Shown: piece by piece, positions 34,755 through 43,538 of the stretch
Position numbering within the stretch: the first letter of the stretch is position 1
Layout of the letters: each line of letters starts with the position of its first letter
NCBI GenBank assembly: GCA_005884685.1
Contig: VBAH01000014.1
Span: 1-64,000 of the forward strand
Reading direction: 5' to 3'
DNA from: Alphaproteobacteria bacterium
GTDB taxonomy: Bacteria > Pseudomonadota > Alphaproteobacteria > Rhizobiales > Xanthobacteraceae
Length of the DNA stretch: 64,000 bases
Made by a program: the position numbers and the translations under genes
Notes under the pieces: model-generated
What the model was told of the DNA's origin: nothing
What the model saw: only the letters and a program-made list of their open reading frames with translations
The model's database searches: none

Positions 34755-37541
34755 TCACGCGGTTTTTGCAATCTTCCGCTCTTCCTCGGCAAACAGCGGC
34801 AGCAGCGCGCGCTTGATCGCGGCCTGGCGCGTCGGCGAGGTGATCTGCGCGCCGGTCAGGTCGGTCACGTAGAACACGTCGACCACCCGCTCGCCGAAGG
34901 TCGCGACATGCGCCGAGGCGATGTTGAGCGAGAGCTTGGAGATCGTCGCGGTCAGCTCGTAGAGCAGGCCCGGCCGGTCGAGCCCGGTCACCTCCACCAC
35001 CGTGTAGCGGTTGGACCACTGATTGTTGATGGCCACCTCCGGCTCGATCGCGAACGCCTTCAGCCGCACCTTGCGCGCGGCGCGCTTCGCCATCACCTCG
35101 GGCAGCCGCAGCTCGCCGCGCAGCGCGCGCTCGATCGAGTCCGCGATGCGCACCGCCCGGCGTGCCTCGTCCTCGTTGTGCTCGAACTCGCGCGACACCG
35201 CGATGGTGTCGAGCGCGAGCCCGTCGGTGGTCGTAAAGATCTGCGCGTCCACGATGTTGGCGCCGGCGGCCGCGCAGGCACCCGCGATCACCGACAACAG
35301 GCGCGGATGGTCGGGCGCCATCACGGTCAGTTCGGTGACGCCGCGCGCAGTGTCGAAGCCGACGCCGGTCGCCACCGCCTTGCCGGCGGCCTGCGCGGAT
35401 TTCAGGAAATGCGCGTGGTTGACCTTGTGCGTCAGGTCGACCTTGAGCCAGTAGGCCGGATAGTGCCGCGCGATGTAGAGGTCGAGCTCTTCCTTCGGCC
35501 AGTCCTTCATCTCGGCGCGGAATTCCGCCTGCGCGAGTTCGACGCGCTTCTGCCGGTTCACCTCCGAGAAGCCGCCGGTGAGCACCGGCTCGGTCTCGTA
35601 GTAGAGCGTGCGCAGCAGCTGCGCCTTCCAGGAATTCCACACCCCGGGACCGACCGCGCGGATGTCCGCCGTGGTGAGGATCAGCAACAGCTTCATGCGC
35701 TCGAGCGACTGCACCACGGCGGCGAAATTCTCGATCGTCTTGCGGTCGGACAGGTCGCGCGACTGCGCGATGGTCGACATCACCAGATGCTGCTCGACCA
35801 GCCAGGCGACCGTGTCGGTCTCGGCCGGCGACAGGCCGAGCCGCGGACAGACGCGGCGCGCGATGCGCGCGCCCGCGATCGAGTGATCCTCCACGCGCCC
35901 TTTCGCGATATCGTGCAGGAACAGCGCGACGTAGAGCAGAGCGCGATGGCCCGGCTGGATCGTCCGCATCAGCTCGCTCGCTTGCGTGAACTCCTCGTTG
36001 CCGCCCGCCTCGATGTCGGCGAGCACGCCGATGCAGCGCAACAGGTGCTCGTCCACCGTGTAGTGATGGTACATGTTGAACTGCATCATCGCGACGATGC
36101 GGCCGAACGCGCGCACGAAGCGGCCGAGCACGCCCGCCTCGTTCATCCGCCGCAGCACCACCTCGGCGCCTTCCGAGGTGAGGATCTCGAAGAACAGCGC
36201 GTTCGCGCTTCTGTCCTCGCGCAGCTGCTGATCGATCAGGTTGAGCGAGCGCGCCGCCGCATGCATCGCGGCGGGGTGGAACGCGAGATTGTGCTTCTGC
36301 GCCAGCCGGAAGATGCGGATGAGATTGACCGGATCGCGCCGGAACGCGTCGGCGTCGGCGATGTTGATACGGTTGTGGTCGGCGACGAAATCGTCGGATT
36401 CGAGCACCACGCGCTTGGGCCGCGGCTTGAAACGCGCCATCACGCGGTCGAGCACCGGCACCGGCTTGGCCTCGCGCTCTTCCAGCGCGGCGCACAGGAT
36501 CGCGGTCAGGTCGCCGACGTCCTTCGCGATCAGGAAGTAATGCTTCATGAAGCGCTCGACATCGCGCATCCCGGGATGCGCCGTGTAGCCGAGCCGCACC
36601 GCGATCTCGCGCTGAATGTCGAACGACAGCCGCTCCTCGGCGCGCCCGGTGACGAAATGCATGTGGCAGCGCACCGCCCAGAGGAAATCCTCGGCGCGGC
36701 GGAACATCCTGTATTCCTGGTGGTCGAACACGCCGCGCTCGATCAGCTCTTCGGCGCTGCTCACGCGATAGACGTACTTCGCGATCCAGAACAGCGTGTG
36801 CAGGTCGCGCAGGCCGCCTTTGCCGTCCTTCACGTTCGGCTCGACCAGGTAGCGCGACTGGCCGGCGCGGCGCAGCCGCTCCTCGCGTTCCGCAAGCTTG
36901 GCGACGACGAACTGCGGACCCGAGTTGCGTACGATGTCCTTGTCGAAGCGCGCGACGAACTCATCGTAAAGCGCGCGGTCGCCGAGCAGGTAGCGTGCCT
37001 CGAGGAGCGCGGTGCGGATCGTCATGTCGGCTCTGGCCTGGCGGATGCACTCATCGACCGAGCGCGTCGCGTGGCCAACCTTCAACCCCATGTCCCACAG
37101 GCAATAGAGAATGCCTTCCGCGACCGACTCGCCCCAGGCGGTCTGCTTGTACGGCAGCAGGAAAAGCAGATCGATGTCGGAGCCGGGCGCGAGCAGCCCG
37201 CGCCCGTAGCCGCCGGTCGCGACCACCGTCATGCGCTCCGCATCCGACGGGGTCAGCGAGCGGTAGAGCTGGCTGACGAGGTCATAGATCAGGCGGATGA
37301 TCTCGTCCTGCATCACGCACAGCCGCTCCGCGCAGGCGCGGCCGTGCCGGTCGGCCAGCAGCATCTCTTCGGCGGCGGCGCGCCCCTCGGTCAGCGCGGA
37401 CTTGAGGCGCTGCGCAACGGCGGTGCGCAGTTCGCGCTCGCGCCCGGCATGTTGCTGCGCGAGCCGCGCCAGATCGGCCGCGACGCCGTCGGTGTCGATC
37501 AGCGCGGTGCCGCGTTGCGCGGACTCGGCGGGCGAGAGCAT
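34755..37541 (-). CDS. glnD: [Protein-PII] uridylyltransferase / uridylyl-removing enzyme
   Basis: This 928-residue GlnD modifies and demodifies PII proteins in response to glutamine, controlling nitrogen assimilation. The nucleotidyltransferase motif GGYGRGLLAPGSDID lies at 110-124. The HD hydrolase domain has HDIAKGRVEDHS near 540. Two ACT domains occupy about 715-800 and 830-915 (TVMAPDHPRLLSVIAG, TGLDRPGLLYELT). I use ATG 37541 (MLSPAESAQRG). A TTG frame runs 26 residues further upstream but looks unlike the family. It is divergent from the sulfonate-type importer. Confidence 0.95.
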   Translation of the reverse strand: MLSPAESAQRGTALIDTDGVAADLARLAQQHAGRERELRTAVAQRLKSALTEGRAAAEEMLLADRHGRACAERLCVMQDEIIRLIYDLVSQLYRSLTPSDAERMTVVATGGYGRGLLAPGSDIDLLFLLPYKQTAWGESVAEGILYCLWDMGLKVGHATRSVDECIRQARADMTIRTALLEARYLLGDRALYDEFVARFDKDIVRNSGPQFVVAKLAEREERLRRAGQSRYLVEPNVKDGKGGLRDLHTLFWIAKYVYRVSSAEELIERGVFDHQEYRMFRRAEDFLWAVRCHMHFVTGRAEERLSFDIQREIAVRLGYTAHPGMRDVERFMKHYFLIAKDVGDLTAILCAALEEREAKPVPVLDRVMARFKPRPKRVVLESDDFVADHNRINIADADAFRRDPVNLIRIFRLAQKHNLAFHPAAMHAAARSLNLIDQQLREDRSANALFFEILTSEGAEVVLRRMNEAGVLGRFVRAFGRIVAMMQFNMYHHYTVDEHLLRCIGVLADIEAGGNEEFTQASELMRTIQPGHRALLYVALFLHDIAKGRVEDHSIAGARIARRVCPRLGLSPAETDTVAWLVEQHLVMSTIAQSRDLSDRKTIENFAAVVQSLERMKLLLILTTADIRAVGPGVWNSWKAQLLRTLYYETEPVLTGGFSEVNRQKRVELAQAEFRAEMKDWPKEELDLYIARHYPAYWLKVDLTHKVNHAHFLKSAQAAGKAVATGVGFDTARGVTELTVMAPDHPRLLSVIAGACAAAGANIVDAQIFTTTDGLALDTIAVSREFEHNEDEARRAVRIADSIERALRGELRLPEVMAKRAARKVRLKAFAIEPEVAINNQWSNRYTVVEVTGLDRPGLLYELTATISKLSLNIASAHVATFGERVVDVFYVTDLTGAQITSPTRQAAIKRALLPLFAEEERKIAKTA

Positions 37542-37616
37542 GGGGAAACCCCGATAGCCGAGCACCGGGGCGGTGTCACGCGATGTGACAGCAAGCCGGC
37601 GCGGCGGCACGAGTCG

Positions 37617-37641
37617 CAAATAGGGTATAGAATTCCCTATT
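37617..37641. promoter_or_regulatory. Inverted repeat, possible operator
   Basis: AAATAGGG and CCCTATTT form perfect 8-bp arms around a 9-base centre. It lies upstream of glnD and of the ssu-type promoter, so a dimeric regulator could act on either. An AT-rich palindrome like this is unlike the GC-rich dispersed repeats. No run of T follows on one strand long enough for a terminator. Confidence 0.5.
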
Positions 37642-37670
37642 TTAGCCCCTCTTTGACAGATTCATTCTCA

Positions 37671-37700
37671 TTGACGTCAAAGGATGGCTGCTCGTAGAAT
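37671..37700 (+). promoter_or_regulatory. Sigma-70-like promoter for the ABC importer
   Basis: TTGACG (37671-37676) and TAGAAT (37695-37700) are spaced 18 bases apart, close to TTGACA-17-TATAAT. It precedes the solute-binding protein gene by about 160 bases. Confidence 0.5.
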
Positions 37701-37857
37701 ATTCATAGCGCCGATTTGAGCGATCAGCTTGCGGGCGCTTAACAAATGCAGCTAAAGCGTGGGCCCCGCCCAAGCAAAGGCTGACGGCGGGCTTTCCTTG
37801 ATCCCGCCTCCATCAACCCCGGCCATGCGCAAGCATGCCGCCCATGGAGGACACGTG

Positions 37858-38832
37858 ATGTCCATCTTCTCGCGACGAACTCTCATCGCCTCGGCCCTGT
37901 TCGCCGGGCTGTTGCCGACCGCGCTGATGGCCGCCGACAAGCCGAAGGAGATCCGCATCGACTGGGCGACCTACAACCCGGTCTCGATGGTGCTCAAGGA
38001 AAAGGGCCTGCTCGAGAAGGAATTCGCCAAGGACGGCATCGGCATCCGCTGGGTGCAGACGCTCGGCTCCAACAAGGCGCTGGAATTCCTCTCCGCCGGC
38101 TCGATCGACTTCGGCTCGACCGCGGGCTCGGCCGCGCTGGTCTCGAAGATCAACGGCAATCCGATCAAGTCGATCTATGTCTATTCGCAACCCGAATGGA
38201 CCGCGCTCGTCACCACGAAAGACTCGAAGATCGCCAGGATCGAGGACCTCAAGGGCAAGCGCGTCGCGGTGACGCGCGGTACCGATCCGCACATCTTCCT
38301 CGTGCGCGCGCTGCAATCGGTCGGGTTGACCGAGAAGGACATCACGCCGGTGCTGCTCCAGCATCCCGACGGCAAGACCGCGCTGATCCGCGGCGACGTC
38401 GACGCCTGGGCCGGCCTCGATCCGATGATGGCGCAGGCCGAGATCGAGGACGGCGCGAAGCTGTTCTATCGCAACAAGGCGGCGAACACCTGGGGCATCC
38501 TCAATGTGCGCGAGGAGTTCCTGAAAGACCATCCCGACCTGGTGAAGCGCGTGCTCGCGGTCTACGAGGACGCGCGCAAGTACTCGCTCGCCAACTATGC
38601 GGAGGAAAAGCACGCCTTCCAGGCAGCCACCAAGCTCTCCGATGCGATCGCCGACAAGCAGCTGAAGGAACGCACCGCCATCACCTACAACAAGGTCGGG
38701 CCCGAGCAGCGCGATTCGATCCTGCAGGCAGGGATCGCGCTGCAGAAGGCCGGCGTGATCAAGGCGGACGTCGATGTGAAGAAGGCGCTCGACGATCTGG
38801 TCGATGACAAGTGGGTGGCGGTGACGAACTGA
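37858..38832 (+). CDS. Aliphatic sulfonate-type ABC transporter solute-binding protein (SsuA-like)
   Basis: This 324-residue protein has a signal peptide (SRRTLIASALFAGLLPTALMA-AD) and the SsuA/TauA/nitrate-binding fold: RIDWATYNPVSMVLKEKG, FLSAGSIDFGSTAGSAAL, then RVAVTRGTDPHIFL. The ATG at 37858 follows a GGAGG. It is the first gene of a three-gene importer (binding protein, permease, ATPase). The likely ligand is an aliphatic sulfonate or a related sulfur source. Nitrate, taurine and pyrimidine-precursor binders share this fold, so it is not certain. No desulfonating monooxygenase gene (ssuD) is adjacent, unlike in many ssu operons. Confidence 0.87.
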   Translation: MSIFSRRTLIASALFAGLLPTALMAADKPKEIRIDWATYNPVSMVLKEKGLLEKEFAKDGIGIRWVQTLGSNKALEFLSAGSIDFGSTAGSAALVSKINGNPIKSIYVYSQPEWTALVTTKDSKIARIEDLKGKRVAVTRGTDPHIFLVRALQSVGLTEKDITPVLLQHPDGKTALIRGDVDAWAGLDPMMAQAEIEDGAKLFYRNKAANTWGILNVREEFLKDHPDLVKRVLAVYEDARKYSLANYAEEKHAFQAATKLSDAIADKQLKERTAITYNKVGPEQRDSILQAGIALQKAGVIKADVDVKKALDDLVDDKWVAVTN

Positions 38833-38847
38833 GCTTTGCCACGCGCA

Positions 38848-38935
38848 CCGCTCATTCCCGCGCAAGCGGGAATCCAGAGCCAATCGGAAAATCCTCATTC
38901 AGGCCCTGGGTCCCCGCTTTCGCGGGGACGAGCGG
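38848..38935. repeat. Dispersed palindromic repeat within the importer operon
   Basis: CCGCTCATTCCCGCGCAAGCGGG and CGCTTTCGCGGGGACGAGCGG, arms separated by about 45 bases. It sits between binding-protein and permease genes, where the mRNA would fold into strong hairpins. Confidence 0.85.
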
Positions 38936-38960
38936 CTGAGTTGCTTTTCGGCCGTTCCCC

Positions 38961-39788
38961 ATGTCTCTTTTCTCCATGAGCCTCGCCGAACCCACGGTCG
39001 CCGCGCGCGCGCCGCGCCCGCTCGCACGTTATGCGCGGCCCGCGCTCGGCCTCATCCTGCCGGTCGGCCTCGCGGCCGCGTGGGAGATCGCGGTGCGCAT
39101 GGGCCTCTCCGACGGCCGGCTGGTGCCGCCGCCCTCGCGCATCTGGGCGACGCTCACCGAATTGGCGGCGACCGGCGAGTTGCAGCGCCACGTCGCCGTC
39201 ACCGTTGGACGCGTGGCCGCGGGATTTGCCTTCGGCGTCGCGGCCGGAACGCTCGCCGGCGCGCTCACCGGCTATTCGGCGTTCGTGCGCCGCCTGATCG
39301 ATCCGAGCTTGCAGGCGTTGCGCGCGATTCCGTCGCTCGCCTGGGTGCCGCTGTTCATCCTGTGGCTCGGCATTTTCGAGTCCTCCAAGGTTACGCTGAT
39401 CGCGGTCGGGGTGTTTTTCCCGGTCTATCTCGGCGTCATGGGTGCGGTGCTCTCGGTCGATCGCAAGATCGTCGAGGTCGGCCGCGTCTTTCGCCTGTCG
39501 GGCGCGCAGATGGTGCGGCGCATCCTGCTGCCCGCGGTGCTGCCCGCGTATGTGATCGCACTGCGCCAGGGGCTCGGCCTCGGCTGGATGTTCGTGGTCG
39601 CGGCCGAATTGCTCGGCGCCTCGGAAGGGCTCGGCTACCTGCTGGTCGACGGCCAGCAGCTCGGCAAGCCGGCACAGATCGTCGCCGCGATCGTGGTGTT
39701 CGCCGTGATCGGCAAGATCACCGACTGGCTGCTCGTCGCCGCCACGGCGCCGTTCCTGCGCTGGGAAGATCGATATGCGCGAGCATAA
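38961..39788 (+). CDS. ABC transporter permease (SsuC-like)
   Basis: This 275-residue inner-membrane protein has about six helices. The conserved cytoplasmic EAA-type loop (GRVFRLSGAQMVRRILLPAVLPAY) and the start of the permease domain after a short Arg-rich N-terminus match the SsuC/TauC/NrtB group. It forms the channel of the importer with the ATPase encoded at 39906. The ATG at 38961 was taken; a second at 38976 is possible since neither has a strong ribosome-binding site. A palindromic repeat lies both before and after it, which may reduce or tune downstream expression. Confidence 0.88.
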   Translation: MSLFSMSLAEPTVAARAPRPLARYARPALGLILPVGLAAAWEIAVRMGLSDGRLVPPPSRIWATLTELAATGELQRHVAVTVGRVAAGFAFGVAAGTLAGALTGYSAFVRRLIDPSLQALRAIPSLAWVPLFILWLGIFESSKVTLIAVGVFFPVYLGVMGAVLSVDRKIVEVGRVFRLSGAQMVRRILLPAVLPAYVIALRQGLGLGWMFVVAAELLGASEGLGYLLVDGQQLGKPAQIVAAIVVFAVIGKITDWLLVAATAPFLRWEDRYARA

Positions 39789-39796
39789 GATTTCTC

Positions 39797-39897
39797 CCGC
39801 TCGTCCCCGCGGAAGCGGGGACCCACCCCCACCCTACCCTCCCCCGCAAGCGGGGGAGGGATAAAGGGAGGGGGGCCGCTTTCGCGGGAATGAGCGG
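39797..39897. repeat. Long dispersed palindromic repeat with inner CCTCCCCCGC hairpin
   Basis: Outer arms CCGCTCGTCCCCGCGGAAGCGG and CGCTTTCGCGGGAATGAGCGG flank an inner inverted unit (ACCCTCCCCCGCAAGCGGGGGAGG). The inner unit is the one also found inside mutS at 44281-44331 and in the copy at 60830-60932. Confidence 0.85.
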
Positions 39898-39905
39898 AGA
39901 GAGCG

Positions 39906-40697
<792 letters not shown>

Positions 40698-40700
40698 CTG

Positions 40701-40873
40701 TCATTCCGGGGCGCCCCGCAGGGCCGAGCCCGGAATCCATGACCACCGCCCTTGCGATGTGGCACCGACAGTGCCTATTCCATTGGTTCGCGGTTATGGA
40801 TTCCGGGCTCGCCGCGGAGTTTATCATCGGGCCGGCCGAAAGGCCGGGCCCGTTGGCGGCGCCCCGGAATGAC
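40701..40873. repeat. Dispersed palindromic repeat (TCATTCCGGGGCGCC...GGCGCCCCGGAATGA)
   Basis: Near-perfect outer inverted arms (TCATTCCGGGGCGCC / GGCGCCCCGGAATGA) with a second inner pair (CGGAATCCATGA.../ATGGATTCCGGG). It fills the gap between the importer and the alcohol dehydrogenase. Confidence 0.85.
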
Positions 40874-40897
40874 GAGTGTGCGTGGGAGGACTCAACG

Positions 40898-41962
40898 ATG
40901 AAAATGCGCAGCTTTCAGGTCTGCCAGTGCGGCGCGCCGCTGCAGATGAACGAACAGGAGGCGCCCACGCCGCAGGGCACGCAGGTGCTCCTGAAAATGC
41001 TCGCGGCCGGCGTGTGCCACTCCGACCTGCATATCTGGGACGGCTATTACGAGATCGGCGGCGGCAAGAAACTGATGCTCGCGGACCGCGGCATCAAGCT
41101 GCCGCTCACCATGGGGCACGAGAACGTCGGCGAAGTGGTCGCGGTCGGGCCCGACGCCAAGGGCGTCAAGGCCGGCGACGTGCGCCTGGTCAATCCGTGG
41201 ATGGGTTGCGGCGAATGCAAGGTGTGCCGGCGTGGCGAGGAAAACCTCTGCCTCAAGCCGCAGAATGTCGGCGTGTTCAGCCAGGGCGGCTACGCGACGC
41301 ACATGCTGGTGCCGAGCCATCGCCACCTGTTCGACATCGGCAAGCTCACGCCGCAACAGGCGGCGCCGCTCGCCTGTTCGGGCGTCACCGCCTACTCGGC
41401 GCTGAAGAAGGTCGAGGCCACGCTCAGGGACGAGCCGGTGGTGATCATCGGCGCCGGCGGCGTCGGCCTGATGGGCGTGACGCTTGCGCGCAAGATGGGC
41501 GCGAAGGATGTCATCATCGTCGACATCGACGCGGGCAAGCGCGATGCCGCCATGAAAGCCGGCGCGACCGCGGCGGTGGACGGCGGCGCGGCCGATGCGG
41601 CGGCGCAGATCCAGAAAGCGACCGGCGGCGGGGCCTGGGCGGTGATCGATTTCGTCGGCTCGAGCCAGACTGTCAGTCTCGCGGTCGCGAGCATCACCAA
41701 GGGCGGCAGCATCGTGGTGGTCGGCCTGTTCGGCGGCGACGTGACGGTGCCGACGCCTTACCTGCCGCTGCGCGCCATGAGCTTGCGCGGCTCGTATGTC
41801 GGCAGCCAGACCGACATCGCCGAGCTGCTCGAATTGGTGAACCGCACCGGCATGCCGGGCGTGCCGATCCGCACGCGCCCGCTCGAGGACGTCAACGCCG
41901 CGCTCAACGATCTGCGCGCCGGCAAGATCACCGGCCGCGTGGTGCTGACGCCGGCGGCTTAG
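40898..41962 (+). CDS. Zinc-dependent alcohol dehydrogenase (MDR family)
   Basis: This 354-residue medium-chain dehydrogenase has the catalytic-zinc ligands Cys in GVCHSDLH near 38 and the His-Glu of MGHENVG near 72-73. The structural zinc lobe CGECKVCRRGEENLC supplies four cysteines. The Rossmann loop is GAGGVGLMG, followed by an acidic residue in IIVDID, indicating NAD+. It oxidises an alcohol or reduces an aldehyde, exact substrate unknown. The ATG at 40898 follows GGGAGGA. The longer upstream open frame runs through a palindromic repeat and is not coding. Confidence 0.9.
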   Translation: MKMRSFQVCQCGAPLQMNEQEAPTPQGTQVLLKMLAAGVCHSDLHIWDGYYEIGGGKKLMLADRGIKLPLTMGHENVGEVVAVGPDAKGVKAGDVRLVNPWMGCGECKVCRRGEENLCLKPQNVGVFSQGGYATHMLVPSHRHLFDIGKLTPQQAAPLACSGVTAYSALKKVEATLRDEPVVIIGAGGVGLMGVTLARKMGAKDVIIVDIDAGKRDAAMKAGATAAVDGGAADAAAQIQKATGGGAWAVIDFVGSSQTVSLAVASITKGGSIVVVGLFGGDVTVPTPYLPLRAMSLRGSYVGSQTDIAELLELVNRTGMPGVPIRTRPLEDVNAALNDLRAGKITGRVVLTPAA

Positions 41963-42103
41963 CGTGTCCCGGGCGCAGCGCAGCATGAAATGATGCGCTG
42001 CTGAACCGGGACCGCCACAAACGCTGGAGCTTGGAACGGTCCCGCATCTGCGACGCATCGCTTCGCGCTGCATCGCGTGTGGGACACGAAAAAGGAGAAT
42101 GGA

Positions 42104-42613
42104 ATGGATGCCACGTCCCTGCGCGCGATGCAGGCACCGATCAAGGAGCGCTACAAGGGCGATCCCGGCGCCGCGATGATCACGCTCAAAGCCAAGGGCG
42201 CGATCGACGACAGCAACATTGCCTGCAAGGTCGAGACCGGGCGCGCGCTCGCCGTCGCCGGCCTGCATCCGGCGACCGGCGGCTCGGGGCTCGAGCTTTG
42301 CTCCGGCGACATGCTGCTCGAGGCGCTCGTCGCCTGCGCGGGCGTCACCCTGAAGGCGGTATCGACCGCGCTCGATATTCCGCTCAAGTCGGGTCACGTC
42401 TCGGCGGAAGGCGATTTGGACTTTCGCGGCACGCTCGGCGTCGCCAAGGACGCGCCGGTCGGCTTCGCGCAGATCCGCCTCACCTTCGACGTCGAGACCG
42501 ACGCGCCGCAGGAGAAGCTCGACCAGCTGTTGAAGCTCACCGAACGCTATTGCGTGGTGTATCAGACCATCAAGGCGGGACCGCCGGTCGAGATCAGGAT
42601 GCAGCGGGCGTAA
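42104..42613 (+). CDS. OsmC family protein
   Basis: This 169-residue protein of the OsmC/Ohr fold acts as a thiol-dependent peroxidase or related stress protein. The two typical cysteine regions are LELCSGDMLLEALVACAG (cysteines near 66 and 78) and TERYCVVYQTIKAG near 148. The family dimer has the catalytic pair at each interface; here the spacing differs from classical Ohr, so it may belong to the OsmC-like branch of uncertain activity. The ATG at 42104 follows AAGGAG; an upstream ATG at 42077 lies in the leader. It is preceded by the alcohol dehydrogenase. Confidence 0.82.
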   Translation: MDATSLRAMQAPIKERYKGDPGAAMITLKAKGAIDDSNIACKVETGRALAVAGLHPATGGSGLELCSGDMLLEALVACAGVTLKAVSTALDIPLKSGHVSAEGDLDFRGTLGVAKDAPVGFAQIRLTFDVETDAPQEKLDQLLKLTERYCVVYQTIKAGPPVEIRMQRA

Positions 42614-42623
42614 CACACGTTCC

Positions 42624-42720
42624 GTCATGCCCCGCGAAGGCGAGGCATCCAGTAGACTGCGACCGACATTCACAAGCACCGGCGGTGATTACTGGATCAT
42701 CCGCTTTCGCGGATGATGAC
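42624..42720. repeat. Dispersed palindromic repeat (GTCATGCCCCGCG...GGATGATGAC)
   Basis: Outer arms GTCAT/ATGAC, with the first hairpin CCCGCGAAGGCGAGG and a second CCGCTTTCGCGG. It ends just before the next gene's start. Confidence 0.65.
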
Positions 42721-42728
42721 AACCGAGA

Positions 42729-43538
42729 ATGTCCCCCGAACTCACCTTCCTCCTCTCCCTCGCGCTGCGCATGGCGGTGTCGGCGGCGTTCGTCGTCATC
42801 GCGTCGATGATCACCGAGCGCTCCGGGCCGGCGATCGGCGCGCTCGTCGCAACGCTGCCGGTCTCGGCGGGGCCGTCCTATCTCTTCCTTGCGCTCGATC
42901 ACGACGCCGCCTTCATCGGAGAGAGCGCGCTCGCCAGCCTGCCGATGAACGCCGCCACCATCCTGATGTGCCTCGTGTTCGTGCATCTCGCGCAGCGCCG
43001 CGGGCTGGGCGTCAGCCTCGCCGCCGGCCTTGCGGTCTGGTTCGTGTGCGCTGCCTTGGTGCGCGCGGTAAACTGGACGCTTCCCGGCGGTATCCTGTTC
43101 AACATCGTGGCGCTCGGCGTCTGCCTGCCGCTGGTGCAGCGCTTCCGCCACGCGAAGATGCCGCTGATCACGCGCCGCTGGTACGACATTCCGCTGCGCG
43201 CCGCGCTGGTCGCGACGCTCGTTGCGATCGTGGTGACGCTGTCGAACATCGTGGGCCCGCGTGTCAGCGGCGTGATCGCGCTGTTCCCGGCGGTCTTCAC
43301 CAGTCTCATCCTCATTTTGACGCCGCGCATCGGCGGGCGCGCCACCGCCGCCGTGCTGGCGAACGGCCAGTGGGGCCTGATCGGATTCGGCATCGCGATT
43401 GTGGTGTTGCATTTCGCCGCACAGCCGCTCGGCCGCGCGACGGCACTCTCTCTGGCTCTCGCGACCTGCATCGCCTGGAATCTGGGGCTGTACTTCTACG
43501 GCCGCCGCGTCAGGCCTTCTTCGAAGCCGCTGACTTGA
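42729..43538 (+). CDS. Hypothetical integral membrane protein, 269 aa
   Basis: The protein has about eight hydrophobic helices. Early residues include [29 protein letters not shown] and later [23 protein letters not shown]; the two halves resemble each other, suggesting an internal duplication. No catalytic or metal site is evident. It may be a transporter or a GtrA/YidH-like small membrane protein, but I do not recognise a family. Its 3' end overlaps the 3' end of mutS, which converges with it, by about 29 bases. Confidence 0.75.
   Translation: MSPELTFLLSLALRMAVSAAFVVIASMITERSGPAIGALVATLPVSAGPSYLFLALDHDAAFIGESALASLPMNAATILMCLVFVHLAQRRGLGVSLAAGLAVWFVCAALVRAVNWTLPGGILFNIVALGVCLPLVQRFRHAKMPLITRRWYDIPLRAALVATLVAIVVTLSNIVGPRVSGVIALFPAVFTSLILILTPRIGGRATAAVLANGQWGLIGFGIAIVVLHFAAQPLGRATALSLALATCIAWNLGLYFYGRRVRPSSKPLT

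Larger units (their letters stand above)
37542..37857. other. Divergent promoter region between glnD and ABC importer
   Basis: About 316 bases with lower GC than the flanking genes. It holds a perfect 8-bp inverted repeat (37617-37641) and a near-consensus sigma-70 promoter facing right (37671-37700), both annotated separately. Confidence 0.6.

Noticed and set aside
34608-37697. Very long plus-strand open frame opposite glnD
   Set aside because: High-GC third-position pattern gives long antisense frames. The translated sequence is Arg/His/Gln-rich without domains, while the minus strand encodes a complete GlnD.
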